Under the pieces are notes generated by a model. It saw nothing but the letters and a program-made list of their open reading frames with translations, did no database searches and had not been told where the DNA came from. Position numbers and translations under genes: made by a program. Positions 35,011 through 42,585 of a stretch of 64,000 nucleotides of DNA are shown here, in pieces (position 1 is the stretch's first letter; each line of letters starts with the position of its first letter). This DNA is from Photobacterium profundum (GTDB lineage: Bacteria > Pseudomonadota > Gammaproteobacteria > Enterobacterales > Vibrionaceae). The stretch spans positions 1-64,000 of the forward strand of contig NZ_PYOD01000021.1 in NCBI RefSeq assembly GCF_003026285.1, given 5' to 3'.

Positions 35011-35784
35011 ATGTACGTTGTAGAGCTGCAATTTGAGTGTTTTGATAACACCACAATATCCGCTGTTGATGCTGCAATCAACGGCTTGATGGATGCATTA
35101 CGTTATAACGGTCAGGTACTTGGTCGAGAATTTCCCATTGTAATGGATGACGGTATTTTCCGCGTTAGAGCGGTATGTCCAGAGCAAGATGGCTTGCACT
35201 CGCAATTTAACAGTGAAAATGTCAATGCGCATATCAAGCGTTTGAACAATGCGTGCTTATTAGCGCCTAAGATTAAACTGCTTGGGCGTGATATTAATTC
35301 AGAAGCTGCCGCTGAAAATTTAACGCCGTCTTGGCAAGTTATTTATACCACCTTTGTTCATACCTGTTCGCCATTACGGTGTGGCGAAACGTTAATGCCG
35401 ATTCCGCTTTACCGTATTGGTCCTACATCTAATGGCGATCATAAAGCTATCTTGAAGTGGCAAACAGAATGGCAAGCTTGCGATGAAATTCAAATGGCGG
35501 GTGGGTGTAAAGCCGAACATGCGACCCTGCATGAAATTCGTGATGTTGATAGTGATTTATTTCGTCGTGGATGGGATCTGCGTGGACGTATTGAATTTTT
35601 AACGAAGATACCTACGTATTATTATCAATATCGTGTTGGTGGTGACAGTTTAGCGGCAGAACTTGAGCGTAAGTGCCCTAAATGTAATGGTGATTGGCGT
35701 CTGGATGAACCACTGCATAACTTGTTTCACTACAAGTGCGATGAATGTCGGATCGTTTCGAACTTATCTTACGACTTTCAGTAA
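35011..35784 (+). CDS. DUF2310-like zinc-ribbon protein
   Basis: A 257-residue soluble protein starting 2 bp after syd, so probably in one transcript. The C-terminus has two Cys pairs, CPKC (about residue 225) and CDEC (about 247), forming a zinc ribbon. The rest (ELQFECFDNTTISAVDAAINGLMDALRYNGQ; HTCSPLRCGETLMPIPLYRI; RGWDLRGRIEFLTKIPTYYYQYR) resembles Zn-ribbon proteins annotated DUF2310, sometimes called possible nucleic-acid-binding proteins. The function is unknown. A further Cys pair (TCSPLRC) near residue 125 may contribute to metal binding. Confidence 0.82.
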   Translation: MYVVELQFECFDNTTISAVDAAINGLMDALRYNGQVLGREFPIVMDDGIFRVRAVCPEQDGLHSQFNSENVNAHIKRLNNACLLAPKIKLLGRDINSEAAAENLTPSWQVIYTTFVHTCSPLRCGETLMPIPLYRIGPTSNGDHKAILKWQTEWQACDEIQMAGGCKAEHATLHEIRDVDSDLFRRGWDLRGRIEFLTKIPTYYYQYRVGGDSLAAELERKCPKCNGDWRLDEPLHNLFHYKCDECRIVSNLSYDFQ

Positions 35785-35813
35785 TCTGCTTACTGTATGA
35801 TCCTCTATTGATA

Positions 35814-35836
35814 AAAGGGCACCGTATGGTGCCTTT
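35814..35836 (+). terminator. Weak hairpin after the zinc-ribbon gene
   Basis: AAAGGGCACC - GTAT - GGTGCCTTT with one bulged G, 30 bp after the stop. The T run is short. Confidence 0.5.
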
Positions 35837-35901
35837 GAACTATCAGCAGCTTTCAATATTAAATATTATGCCGATCAAGATAATGCCGGCATCATCTCGA
35901 T

Positions 35902-36177
35902 CTAATGATTTACATTTTCTAATTGGGTAAGACGAGCTGTTAGATCCGCGACTTGTTGTTCAAGTTGCATGATACGTTCTTCATTGGAGAGGTTAGGTTC
36001 TGTTCTCTCAATTTTTGGTACTTTTGCATTTTTTTTCCACGCCTGTAGTGCCTTTATGATAAGAGGCATTGGTAGCGGTTCAGTTAATCGTGCTTTAATT
36101 AATGCAACGGAAGGTTCTTTACCTTCAGCAATAAGAGAGGTAATCGCCTGCTCTAGCGCGAGAGTAATCGTCGACAT
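35902..36177 (-). CDS. Small helical/coiled-coil protein, unknown function
   Basis: A 91-residue protein. The N-terminal 45 residues look like a small helical domain (LEQAITSLIAEGKEPSVALIKARL, then PMPLIIKALQAW), reminiscent of the KfrA-type helix-turn-helix, although I would not claim DNA binding. A basic linker follows (KKNAKVPKIERTEPN). The C-terminus is a heptad-like coiled coil (ERIMQLEQQVADLTARLTQLENV). The start at 36177 has only GAAG as a ribosome-binding site. It is transcribed in the same direction as the next small gene, between syd and the csrB cluster. Confidence 0.7.
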   Translation of the reverse strand: MSTITLALEQAITSLIAEGKEPSVALIKARLTEPLPMPLIIKALQAWKKNAKVPKIERTEPNLSNEERIMQLEQQVADLTARLTQLENVNH

Positions 36178-36223
36178 GCTACTTCATACTTCCTGAAATT
36201 GTATTTGATATTGAAGATACACG

Positions 36224-36454
36224 CTATTTTCGTAGCAAAGTATCTAATTGATCAATAACTTCACTCCAATCAGCATCCTGTTCTTGGGATTCTTTTAAAA
36301 ATCGTTTCTGAGCGGGCAGCCAGAAGCTGGCTTCAGTTAACATCTCATTTTGTTCAAGGTGATGTTCACAAAGGAATGATTCAATGAATGATTGAGAATT
36401 ATTTAGTCCTAACTGGCTGAAAAGATTTGATAAGTTATGATTGAATGTTTCCAT
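36224..36454 (-). CDS. DUF2789-like small protein
   Basis: A 76-residue protein matching the DUF2789 pattern: METFNHNLSNLFSQLGL at the N-terminus, IESFLCEHHLEQNEMLTEASFWLPAQKRFLKES in the middle, and the C-terminal DADWSEVIDQLDTLLRK. It is soluble and of unknown function. The ATG at 36454 is preceded by AAGGGA. It is the last protein gene before the csrB RNA cluster and is transcribed away from it. Confidence 0.85.
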   Translation of the reverse strand: METFNHNLSNLFSQLGLNNSQSFIESFLCEHHLEQNEMLTEASFWLPAQKRFLKESQEQDADWSEVIDQLDTLLRK

Positions 36455-36611
36455 ATTTATGTCCCTTTTAAGTCGGTTTTTATTACAAATGAAACTCGCG
36501 CACCTGTTATGAATGTAGGATAAGTTTGGCTGTTAATACCAATTTTTGATGGTGATTTGCGTTAACGAAATAAAGTGTAGTGAGAGTCTGGCGGGATATC
36601 TCTACTTGGTT

Positions 36612-36629
36612 TGTAAGAGATCTCTTACA
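36612..36629. promoter_or_regulatory. GacA/UvrY/VarA-type activator site of csrB copy 1
   Basis: TGTAAGAGATCTCTTACA is a perfect 18-bp palindrome that fits TGTAAG-N6-CTTACA, the upstream activating sequence described for GacA/UvrY-family response regulators. It ends 170 bp before the inferred RNA start, like the equivalent sites of copies 2 and 3. Confidence 0.88.
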
Positions 36630-36763
36630 AGTACGTGCGTCTTTTAAGTTAATATTATCAGAATTAAGATTGGCCTTTGGTGTAAGGTGCTGTTTTTTAT
36701 GTTTATTATGTTTTTTGATGAATGTTGTGATAAGAACTGTGATTGAAGTCCACTTTGCCTACC

Positions 36764-36791
36764 TTGCTCAAAAAATCTAAAAGCGTAATCT
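36764..36791 (+). promoter_or_regulatory. Promoter of csrB copy 1
   Basis: TTGCTC (36764-36769) and TAATCT (36786-36791) are spaced by 16 bp, 7 bp before the conserved GTCGG RNA start. Copy 3 has the same -10 (38251-38256) and copy 2 has TAATAT (37577-37582). Recognisable -35 elements are weak in copies 2 and 3, as expected for activator-dependent promoters. Confidence 0.65.
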
Positions 36792-36798
36792 TATTGGT

Positions 36799-37233
36799 GT
36801 CGGAAGGAACTGACGGAACGGAACAGGAAAAAGCCAAGGATTTGGTAGTCTCAGGATGAGACCGGTGTATCAGGATGATATATCGAACATGGATAGTAAA
36901 AGGATCACCGAAGGATTCGGTAACAGTAAGCAGGATGTTTACTGGTCAGGACGACAAAAGGACCACTTCAGGACGAAGTCAGGAACACCTCTAGGATAGA
37001 GGCATAAAGGAACACTTCAGGATTGAAGTAAAGGACACCTCCAGGAAGGAGATGAGAGTTGATATAGGATGTATCGACGGGTTAAGGATAGCCAAAGGAT
37101 CTCTTCAGGACGAAGATAAAAGGACAATGCTGACGGATTACAGCAGTCAATGGAATGATGCAGGGAGCACCATAGTAGCCGGATTGCTGCAAGTAAGACC
37201 TAAGGGCGCGACGCAAGTCGCGCCCGCTCTTTT
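36799..37233 (+). ncRNA. csrB: CsrB-type CsrA-sequestering RNA, copy 1
   Basis: A 435-nt RNA with no credible protein coding, packed with roughly thirty GGA triplets. Many occur as CAGGATG, CAGGACG or AAGGA in the loops of short hairpins such as CTTCAGGACGAAG, CCTCTAGGATAGAGG, CTCCAGGAAGGAG and CTCAGGATGAG. Those are the CsrA-binding motifs of CsrB/RsmZ-type RNAs. The 5' end GTCGGAAGGAACTGAC resembles E. coli csrB GTCGACAGGGAGTCAG. The terminator GGGCGCGAC-GCAA-GTCGCGCCC lies at 37204-37225. The locus (between syd and yqcC) is that of E. coli csrB. It should titrate CsrA under control of a BarA/UvrY-type system. Confidence 0.93.
37204..37233 (+). terminator. Terminator of csrB copy 1
   Basis: GGGCGCGAC - GCAA - GTCGCGCCC, then GCTCTTTT. 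Copy 3 carries the identical hairpin. Confidence 0.9.
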
Positions 37234-37402
37234 ATGTCTGCTATAAATTTATTCTTGTCTACATCATCTTTTATTTCTCCTCTTTGTATCTTAAACGACA
37301 AGTATTCGCAGGGTATTTCCTGAATGAAATGTTGAATTATTGTTGTAATTTCTATCTATTTACCTCAAATGAAATCGATTACTGGATATTGTTTATTTCA
37401 GG

Positions 37403-37420
37403 TGTGAGAGATCTCTTACA
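37403..37420. promoter_or_regulatory. GacA/UvrY/VarA-type activator site of csrB copy 2
   Basis: TGTGAGAGATCTCTTACA differs from the perfect palindrome at one position (TGTGAG for TGTAAG). It ends exactly 170 bp before the start of RNA copy 2. Confidence 0.85.
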
Positions 37421-37589
37421 GGCTCGTGGGAAAACTATATTTCATCTTGCGACTATTACGCATGATGTGAGGTTAAATCTTTAAAATTCAATCAATTAAA
37501 TGCTTGTGATGAAGTTGTTATATTTTTTATTTTTATCATTTTTTATCTTGTCCACTTCTAAAGTATGCATATCAAGTAATATCTCTCTT

Positions 37590-38014
37590 GTCGGAAGGAA
37601 CTGACGGAACGGAAAAGGAAAAAGCCAAGGATTTGGTTGTCTCAGGAAGAGATCGGTGTATCAGGATGATATATCGAACATGGATAGTGAAAGGATAAGC
37701 AAAGGATTTAGCAACAGTAAGCAGGATGTTTGCTGGTCAGGATGATAAAGGACTACTTCAGGACGAAGTTAGGGACACCTCTAGGACTGAGGCTCAAAGG
37801 ATTTTCTTCAGTACGAAGTCAGGGACACCTTCAGGGTTGAAGAGAGAGTTGAAGCTGGATTATTCAACGGGTCAGGGAATACCGTAGGACACTCTAGGAT
37901 AGAGTGGGGAATTATGCTTTAGGAAGAAGCACATCATGGAATGATGCAGGGAGCATGGTAGTAGCAGGATTGCTGCAAGTGAGATCTAAAGGCGTGACGA
38001 AAGTCACGCCTTTT
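37590..38014 (+). ncRNA. CsrB-type CsrA-sequestering RNA, copy 2
   Basis: A 425-nt RNA paralogous to copies 1 and 3. It shares the first ~90 nt almost exactly (GTCGGAAGGAACTGACGGAA, CAGGATGATATATCGAACATGG) and the 3' domain (TGGAATGATGCAGGGAGCA, GGATTGCTGCAAGT). The middle is diverged, with substituted hairpins and deletions, and the terminator has a different stem (AAGGCGTGAC-GAAA-GTCACGCCTT). GGA motifs are still dense and sit in loops such as CTTCAGGACGAAG and CTCTAGGATAGAG. It has its own activator site and -10. Compensated differences in the hairpins suggest that it is kept functional. No symbol is given because csrB/csrC naming of paralogues is arbitrary. Confidence 0.9.
37989..38014 (+). 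terminator. Terminator of csrB copy 2
   Basis: AAGGCGTGAC - GAAA - GTCACGCCTT followed by TT. It differs in sequence from the terminator of copies 1 and 3 but is equally stable in form. Confidence 0.88.
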
Positions 38015-38078
38015 CTCGTTTCTGCAATTTCCGAATTGTTCGTGTTGTTGATGGTTAATCTCTTATATCTACCTAGCT

Positions 38079-38096
38079 TGTGCGAGATCTCTTACA
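38079..38096. promoter_or_regulatory. GacA/UvrY/VarA-type activator site of csrB copy 3
   Basis: TGTGCGAGATCTCTTACA keeps the core GAGATCTC and the right arm CTTACA; the left arm is degraded to TGTGCG. It ends 168 bp before the start of RNA copy 3. Confidence 0.82.
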
Positions 38097-38263
38097 AAGC
38101 TGTGGGAAATCATGTGATTTTAGGTAGGTCAAAACGTACGAAGTTAGTTAAAGTGTTGTTTTTGTTGTGATTTTATCTTTTTTTGTTCGAAGTGTTTATT
38201 TCGTCATACAGTATTTTTTTCTAGGTGGTTCTTTTTTTAAGGATTCGGCGTAATCTTATTGGT

Positions 38264-38698
38264 GTCGGAAGGAACTGACGGAACGGAACAGGAAAAAGCC
38301 AAGGATTTGGTAGTCTCAGGATGAGACCGGTGTATCAGGATGATATATCGAACATGGATAGTAAAAGGACCACCGAAGGATTCGGTAACAGTAAGCAGGA
38401 TGTTTATTGGTCAGGACGACAAAAGGACCACTTCAGGACGAAGTTAGGGACACCTCTAGGATAGAGGCATAAAGGAACACTTCAGGGTTGAAGTAAAGGA
38501 CACCTCCAGGAAGGAGATGAGAGTTGATATAGGATGTATCGACGGGTTAAGGAAAGCCAAAGGATCTCTTCAGGACGAAGATAAAAGGACAATGCTGACG
38601 GATTACAGCAGTCAATGGAATGATGCAGGGAGCACCATAGTAGCCGGATTGCTGCAAGTAAGACCTAAGGGCGCGACGCAAGTCGCGCCCGCTCTTTT
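38264..38698 (+). ncRNA. CsrB-type CsrA-sequestering RNA, copy 3
   Basis: A 435-nt RNA almost identical to copy 1 (about six substitutions, no indels), with the same -10 box TAATCT and the same terminator hairpin at 38669-38690. Most differences leave hairpins and GGA motifs intact, although AGGATTGAAG of copy 1 is AGGGTTGAAG here, which removes one GGA. It reads toward the minus-strand DUF3301-like gene and is separated from that gene's stop by 34 bp. It should act together with copies 1 and 2 to sequester CsrA. Confidence 0.92.
38669..38698 (+). terminator. Terminator of csrB copy 3
   Basis: GGGCGCGAC - GCAA - GTCGCGCCC, then GCTCTTTT; it precedes the convergent DUF3301-like gene. Confidence 0.9.
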
Positions 38699-38732
38699 AT
38701 GTCTGCTATCTAAGAGTTAGCTTTTGTGATGG

Positions 38733-39047
38733 CTAATCAACGTCAATATCTGGGATATGGTGAGCAGGCACATAAAACGTCATGGGTCTAAACCCTTTCA
38801 TTTCGACAAAACCTTCATAATAGTCATGACCATCGGCTGAGAATTCAAACAGGTATACCGTTCGCCACCCCCAATTGCCCTTATTGTCTTTTAGTTTATG
38901 GGAACCTCTTGCTGTACTGAGTAATTGTAAGCCAAGGTTTTTACAGCGTTGGATGATAAATTTTTCGGCGAATTCAGTTTGACGTCGTTGTTGCCAAAAC
39001 AAATATGCGCCGAATGCGACCAGCAAGATTGCGATTAAGTTATCCAT
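38733..39047 (-). CDS. DUF3301-like membrane-anchored protein
   Basis: A 104-residue protein with an N-terminal hydrophobic anchor (MDNLIAILLVAFGAYLFW) followed by a soluble domain: QRRQTEFAEKFIIQRCKNLGLQLL, then GWRTVYLFEFSADGHDYYEGFVEMKGFRPMTFYVPAHHIP. The pattern resembles DUF3301 proteins of vibrios and related bacteria. The function is unknown. It lies 41 bp downstream of the DUF3549-like gene on the same strand and is probably co-transcribed with it. Confidence 0.82.
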   Translation of the reverse strand: MDNLIAILLVAFGAYLFWQQRRQTEFAEKFIIQRCKNLGLQLLSTARGSHKLKDNKGNWGWRTVYLFEFSADGHDYYEGFVEMKGFRPMTFYVPAHHIPDIDVD

Positions 39048-39088
39048 AACAAATAAAACTATCCTTAATATCCTTTAAATAGCACAGA

Positions 39089-40135
39089 CTATTTACTATG
39101 AGCATGTTGTTGGAGCTGGGTTATCGCTTCAACTAATGCAGGGTTTGCTTTACTGTGAAGAACTTGAAGCATAATTCCACGAAGTAAAGGCAACATGACA
39201 AGATCGGTAAATAGCTGATTAAATAGCGTTTGATCTTTTGTTTCAGCAAGACGTAATAAGAATAGGCTTGCGGTGTCCGTGTTCGCTAAACCATACCAAC
39301 AACGTCCTGCAATCGCGACTAAGACTTCTAGATGACAAAGCTCTGCGCGTTGTAATAAGGCATTAAGCTGCTCTGTAAGCGTGACAGCGTTGCTACCTGC
39401 AAGCGAACGGATAATAGCGGCTAGTAAGAAGAGATCTGGCTCTGAAGATGCCATTTCGGTGTGTAATCTTTCTTCTAAACGCTTGCTTAGTGTTTCTGGA
39501 ATATCACAATGCTCTAAACAACCCAGTAATGCATAAAGAGGGGGCATTGGTAGGTTGTTCACTGCTTTTCTTAGTAACGTGCTGTTATTTTCTTGCTTTA
39601 TTCTTGCACAGATATCAGCCAAACCTTGCAGACCGACACCCTGCCATTGATCCCAGCCGAGATCACCACTTAGAAATAGCTGAGCATGCTCATAATACTG
39701 ACTGGTCGATAATGAGAGAGCTTGACGTAATTGGGCATGAAAAATCGCCATTTTGTCGTCATTAGGCTTAAATGTGTATGGGTTAGCGGCTAATTTTTCT
39801 TGTTCCTCTTCTGTTGGCTCAGCATTGAGCGTTGCGCCCATGGCTTCGATAACATACTTGATAAAATCGCCTACAGCGGCTTGCTTCAATAATCCACGCT
39901 CGTCTAATGGTAAACGTAAGAACCAAACCCAAGGTGCATTATTGTTCTGCCAAAAAGAGATAGAAAGGTGCGCATGCTGCTGCAATGGCCATGGATAAGG
40001 CTGACGATTTTCTTCTACAGCTTTGAATTGCTCGATATCAATTTCGCAAACACGGCGACCAAGGTCGAAAATCTTGTACTGACAACCGGCATTATCAAGT
40101 AATTGGGTAAGGGTATGAAATTTATCCATGGACAT
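39089..40135 (-). CDS. DUF3549-like protein
   Basis: A 348-residue soluble protein, mostly helical in its second half, resembling DUF3549 proteins. Characteristic segments are FHTLTQLLDNAGCQYKIFDLGRRVCEID at the N-terminus, WFLRLPLDERGLLKQAAVGDF in the middle, and repeated helical stretches further on (LPMPPLYALLGCLEHCDIP; LEVLVAIAGRCWYGLANTDTA) that could be HEAT-like. The function is unknown. The ATG at 40135 has GGAG 8 bp upstream. It leads a two-gene unit with the DUF3301-like gene and diverges from yqcC. Confidence 0.82.
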   Translation of the reverse strand: MSMDKFHTLTQLLDNAGCQYKIFDLGRRVCEIDIEQFKAVEENRQPYPWPLQQHAHLSISFWQNNNAPWVWFLRLPLDERGLLKQAAVGDFIKYVIEAMGATLNAEPTEEEQEKLAANPYTFKPNDDKMAIFHAQLRQALSLSTSQYYEHAQLFLSGDLGWDQWQGVGLQGLADICARIKQENNSTLLRKAVNNLPMPPLYALLGCLEHCDIPETLSKRLEERLHTEMASSEPDLFLLAAIIRSLAGSNAVTLTEQLNALLQRAELCHLEVLVAIAGRCWYGLANTDTASLFLLRLAETKDQTLFNQLFTDLVMLPLLRGIMLQVLHSKANPALVEAITQLQQHAHSK

Positions 40136-40310
40136 AGTTATTGCTCCTAAATCTGATTCGTGAGTATATCAAAGACAGTAATTAACTGACTATTCAATTG
40201 CGTAATTCATGTCATTAAGTACCAGAATCTTGATTGTAAGGTGTATCCGTTGTTGGGTGTCGGGGGATGAAATGGTATTCTAGCGCGCCAATTTCATGAG
40301 GATCTGTTGC

Positions 40311-40631
40311 ATGGATAAATATCGTCATAGCATGTTGTTACTGGAAAAACTTGAGACAGCCTTACGCGATGCCGACTTATGGGAAAATGTACCACCAAGT
40401 GATGTGGCACTTGCGAGTACGGAACCTTTTGCTGTGGATACGCTATCTTGTAGTCAGTGGTTGCAATGGATTCTTATTCCGAGAATGACCCAGCTTATCG
40501 CGCTGAAACAACCGTTACCTCAACATTTTGAACTTTCCCCATATGTTGAAGAAGCAATGAAGCACGATAGTGGGATAAATATTATTCTTGGCGTAATACG
40601 TGAGTTAGATAACTTATTTAAGGCTCAATAA
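40311..40631 (+). CDS. yqcC: YqcC family protein
   Basis: A 106-residue protein matching E. coli YqcC: PFAVDTLSCSQWLQWILIPRMTQLIALKQPLPQHFELSPYVEEAM against PFFMDTMEPLEWLQWVLIPRMHDLLDNKQPLPGAFAVAPYYEMAL. The function is unknown. The start is ATG 40311, with GAGG at 40298-40301; the earlier ATG at 40296 overlaps that site. It ends 2 bp before the truC start, so the two are translationally linked, as in E. coli (yqcC-truC-yqcA). Confidence 0.93.
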   Translation: MDKYRHSMLLLEKLETALRDADLWENVPPSDVALASTEPFAVDTLSCSQWLQWILIPRMTQLIALKQPLPQHFELSPYVEEAMKHDSGINIILGVIRELDNLFKAQ

Positions 40632-40633
40632 TT

Positions 40634-41368
40634 GTGGAATTAGACATTCTTTTTCAAGATGAATACTTAGTTGCGGTTAATAAGCCCTCTGGCATGTTGG
40701 TTCACCGCTCTTGGCTTGATCGCCATGAAACGGTATTTGTAATGCAAACATTACGTGACCAAATTGGTCAGCATGTATTTCCACTTCATCGGTTAGATCG
40801 CCCTACATCTGGGGTGTTATTATTTGGTTTATCGAGTGAAATTGCATCGCAAATGATGCCTGTATTTTCTGGACGAGATATTCATAAAACATATCACGCT
40901 GTTGTTCGTGGTTGGATCAAAGACGCTGCAGTACTTGATTACCCGTTGAAAAAAGAACTTGATAAAATAGCGGATAAAAACGCAGCAGAACAAGAAGCCC
41001 AAGATGCAGTAACAGCCTATAGTCCACTTGCTACCATAGAAACCAATATTCCAGTAGGTCGTTATGCAACTAGCCGTTATTGCTTAGTTGAAATGAAACC
41101 TGAAACGGGCCGTAAACACCAGTTGCGTCGCCATATGCATCATTTAAACCATCACATTATTGGTGACGTAAATCATGGTGATGGTCGCCACAATCGTATG
41201 TTCCGTGAAAATTATGATTGCCACCGTTTGATGTTGCATGCCTCTCGCTTGCAATTTGTTCATCCAATAACAAAGCAAGCGCTAGATATTCGTGCATCAA
41301 TTGATGAAACATGGTTACGGGTGATGTCTAAATTTAATTGGTCTACTGAACTACTAAACTTAAAATAG
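40634..41368 (+). CDS. truC: tRNA pseudouridine(65) synthase
   Basis: TruC, 244 residues, isomerises U65 to pseudouridine in tRNA. It belongs to the RluA/RsuA-type family. The catalytic motif is PLHRLDRPTSGVLLFGL, with Asp at about residue 54. VAVNKPSGMLVHRSWLDRHET, VEMKPETGRKHQLRRHMHHLNHHIIGDVNHGDGRHN and the C-terminal LHASRLQFVHPIT are typical. Translation starts at GTG 40634. It is co-directional with yqcC and, 147 bp further on, the flavodoxin gene. Confidence 0.95.
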   Translation: MELDILFQDEYLVAVNKPSGMLVHRSWLDRHETVFVMQTLRDQIGQHVFPLHRLDRPTSGVLLFGLSSEIASQMMPVFSGRDIHKTYHAVVRGWIKDAAVLDYPLKKELDKIADKNAAEQEAQDAVTAYSPLATIETNIPVGRYATSRYCLVEMKPETGRKHQLRRHMHHLNHHIIGDVNHGDGRHNRMFRENYDCHRLMLHASRLQFVHPITKQALDIRASIDETWLRVMSKFNWSTELLNLK

Positions 41369-41515
41369 TGACTAGAACGGTCAATCTTAGTGGCTAAATC
41401 ATTACAGCACTTTTTTAATGAGGTAGCTCTCGTTGTCGAGTTATCTTATTTGCATCTTCGGATATAAAAAGCCAAATTCATTTTTGGACTCTCTGAAAAT
41501 AAAGGCTAGGACGCT

Positions 41516-41971
41516 ATGGCTAAAATTGGTGTATTTGTTGGTTCTGTATTTGGTGGCGCTGAAGATGTTGCCCAAGATGTAATTACCCAGTTAAGCAGTA
41601 ATGGGCATACGGCTCAGCTGTATTTAGATCCTCAACTTGATGATTTTTTAGCATATCAAAATGACACCATTGTTGTTATTACCTCGACAACGGGGCAGGG
41701 TGAAGTGCCTGATAACCTTTTGCCACTATATGTTGCGCTGAATGATCAATTTCCATTGATGCCTAAGTTAAGTTATGGCGTGATTTCAATGGGGGATTCA
41801 AGTTATGGTGAAGACCGTTATTGTGGGGCGGGGCGTCAGTTTGATGAGATGCTGCAACAACTGCAGGCTAAGCCTGTTGCAGAACGATTAGATATTGATG
41901 CATGCGTTAACTTTGATGCATTAGAAGCGGCGCTTCCTTGGTTAAGTCGTTTTTTGAAGCAAATTGTTTAG
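41516..41971 (+). CDS. yqcA: Flavodoxin (YqcA/MioC type)
   Basis: A 151-residue flavodoxin-fold protein. Residues 3-18 (KIGVFVGSVFGGAEDV) form the phosphate-binding loop, TSTTGQGEVPDNLLPLYVAL (about 56-75) a flavin-binding loop and GVISMGDSSYGEDRYCGAGRQFDEML the second. It should bind FMN and carry electrons. Its partner is unknown. Position after truC matches E. coli yqcA. MioC is the closest alternative name, but mioC in E. coli lies near oriC, not here. Confidence 0.88.
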   Translation: MAKIGVFVGSVFGGAEDVAQDVITQLSSNGHTAQLYLDPQLDDFLAYQNDTIVVITSTTGQGEVPDNLLPLYVALNDQFPLMPKLSYGVISMGDSSYGEDRYCGAGRQFDEMLQQLQAKPVAERLDIDACVNFDALEAALPWLSRFLKQIV

Positions 41972-41976
41972 ATGAT

Positions 41977-42010
41977 GATTTCTGCTCTTCAAGAAGAGAG
42001 CAGAAATCAA
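41977..42010. terminator. Hairpin between the flavodoxin and DUF3461-like genes
   Basis: GATTTCTGCTCTT - CAAGA - AGAGAGCAGAAATC is a long, nearly perfect stem between two convergent genes. There is no T run on either side, so it may terminate weakly or protect 3' ends. Confidence 0.55.
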
Positions 42011-42016
42011 TGATGT

Positions 42017-42397
42017 TTATTTTAATTTTTCTAAATCAGCTTCAATTTCTGATATTTTGTGGCTTACAACACGCTCTAAATGACGTAAGTCACCTAAAAT
42101 TTTCTTCTTAATATCCACTTCTGTATGCTTTCTTTTAGTAATGATATCGAGCTCATCAATAATATGAGTCAGTGTTCGATTTATTTCAGTTATTTCTTTG
42201 TATTCACGGCTGCCGCTATTCACTAATACGGATTTACGCTGACGAGGAAATTTAAATTTCACACTTTTTGCAAATAACTCACCTTTATTTTTTGCAAAAT
42301 AGACTTTTAGAATGTCATTGGCGGCTTCTTGGCGCAGGCTGTAACGTTCAATTTTTTCTGGTTGTTCTATACCAATACTGGTGAGGTGTGGATACAT
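42017..42397 (-). CDS. DUF3461 family protein
   Basis: A 126-residue soluble protein. MYPHLTSIGIEQPEKIERYSLRQEAANDILKVYFAKNKGELFAKSVKFKFPRQRKSV is the highly conserved N-terminal signature that I associate with DUF3461. The C-terminal half is a predicted coiled coil (EINRTLTHIIDELDIITKRKHTEVDIKKKILGDLRHLERVVSHKISEIEADLEKL). The function is unknown. It is a single-gene unit, convergent with the flavodoxin gene and downstream of glnD. Confidence 0.88.
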   Translation of the reverse strand: MYPHLTSIGIEQPEKIERYSLRQEAANDILKVYFAKNKGELFAKSVKFKFPRQRKSVLVNSGSREYKEITEINRTLTHIIDELDIITKRKHTEVDIKKKILGDLRHLERVVSHKISEIEADLEKLK

Positions 42398-42585
42398 AAG
42401 GGCCTCTGCTTATATGTTCTGATATTTTACGAGCAATAAAAGAACTGTAGCAAGAACCTATCATAACGTCCTGATAGTCGAGCCAGAGTGTGGTGAAGAT
42501 CGCGCATCCTTTAAGTAAAAAATATTTAGCGTAAAGAATGCGTATGAATAAGGTATTCGAGTGCATCAGGTATTTATACTCAAGC

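Larger units (their letters stand above)
36783..37244 (+). repeat. 462-bp direct repeat (csrB copy 1), partner at 38248-38709
   Basis: The stretch covering the -10, the whole RNA and its terminator matches 38248-38709 without gaps. I count about six substitutions within the RNA, for example GGATCACC/GGACCACC and TTTACTGG/TTTATTGG. Identity stops abruptly on both sides. Confidence 0.85.

Noticed and set aside
37052..37246. A short open frame inside csrB copy 1, with equivalents at 38517-38720 and 37904-38170
   Set aside because: These frames lie within GGA-hairpin RNA and cross its terminator. They are not preserved between copies 1 and 2 and encode repetitive, unlikely proteins.
36799..38698. 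A CRISPR array or satellite-like repeat
   Set aside because: Repeats are three 430-nt units with promoters and terminators, not short direct repeats with unique spacers, and the internal AGGA motifs are irregularly spaced CsrA sites.
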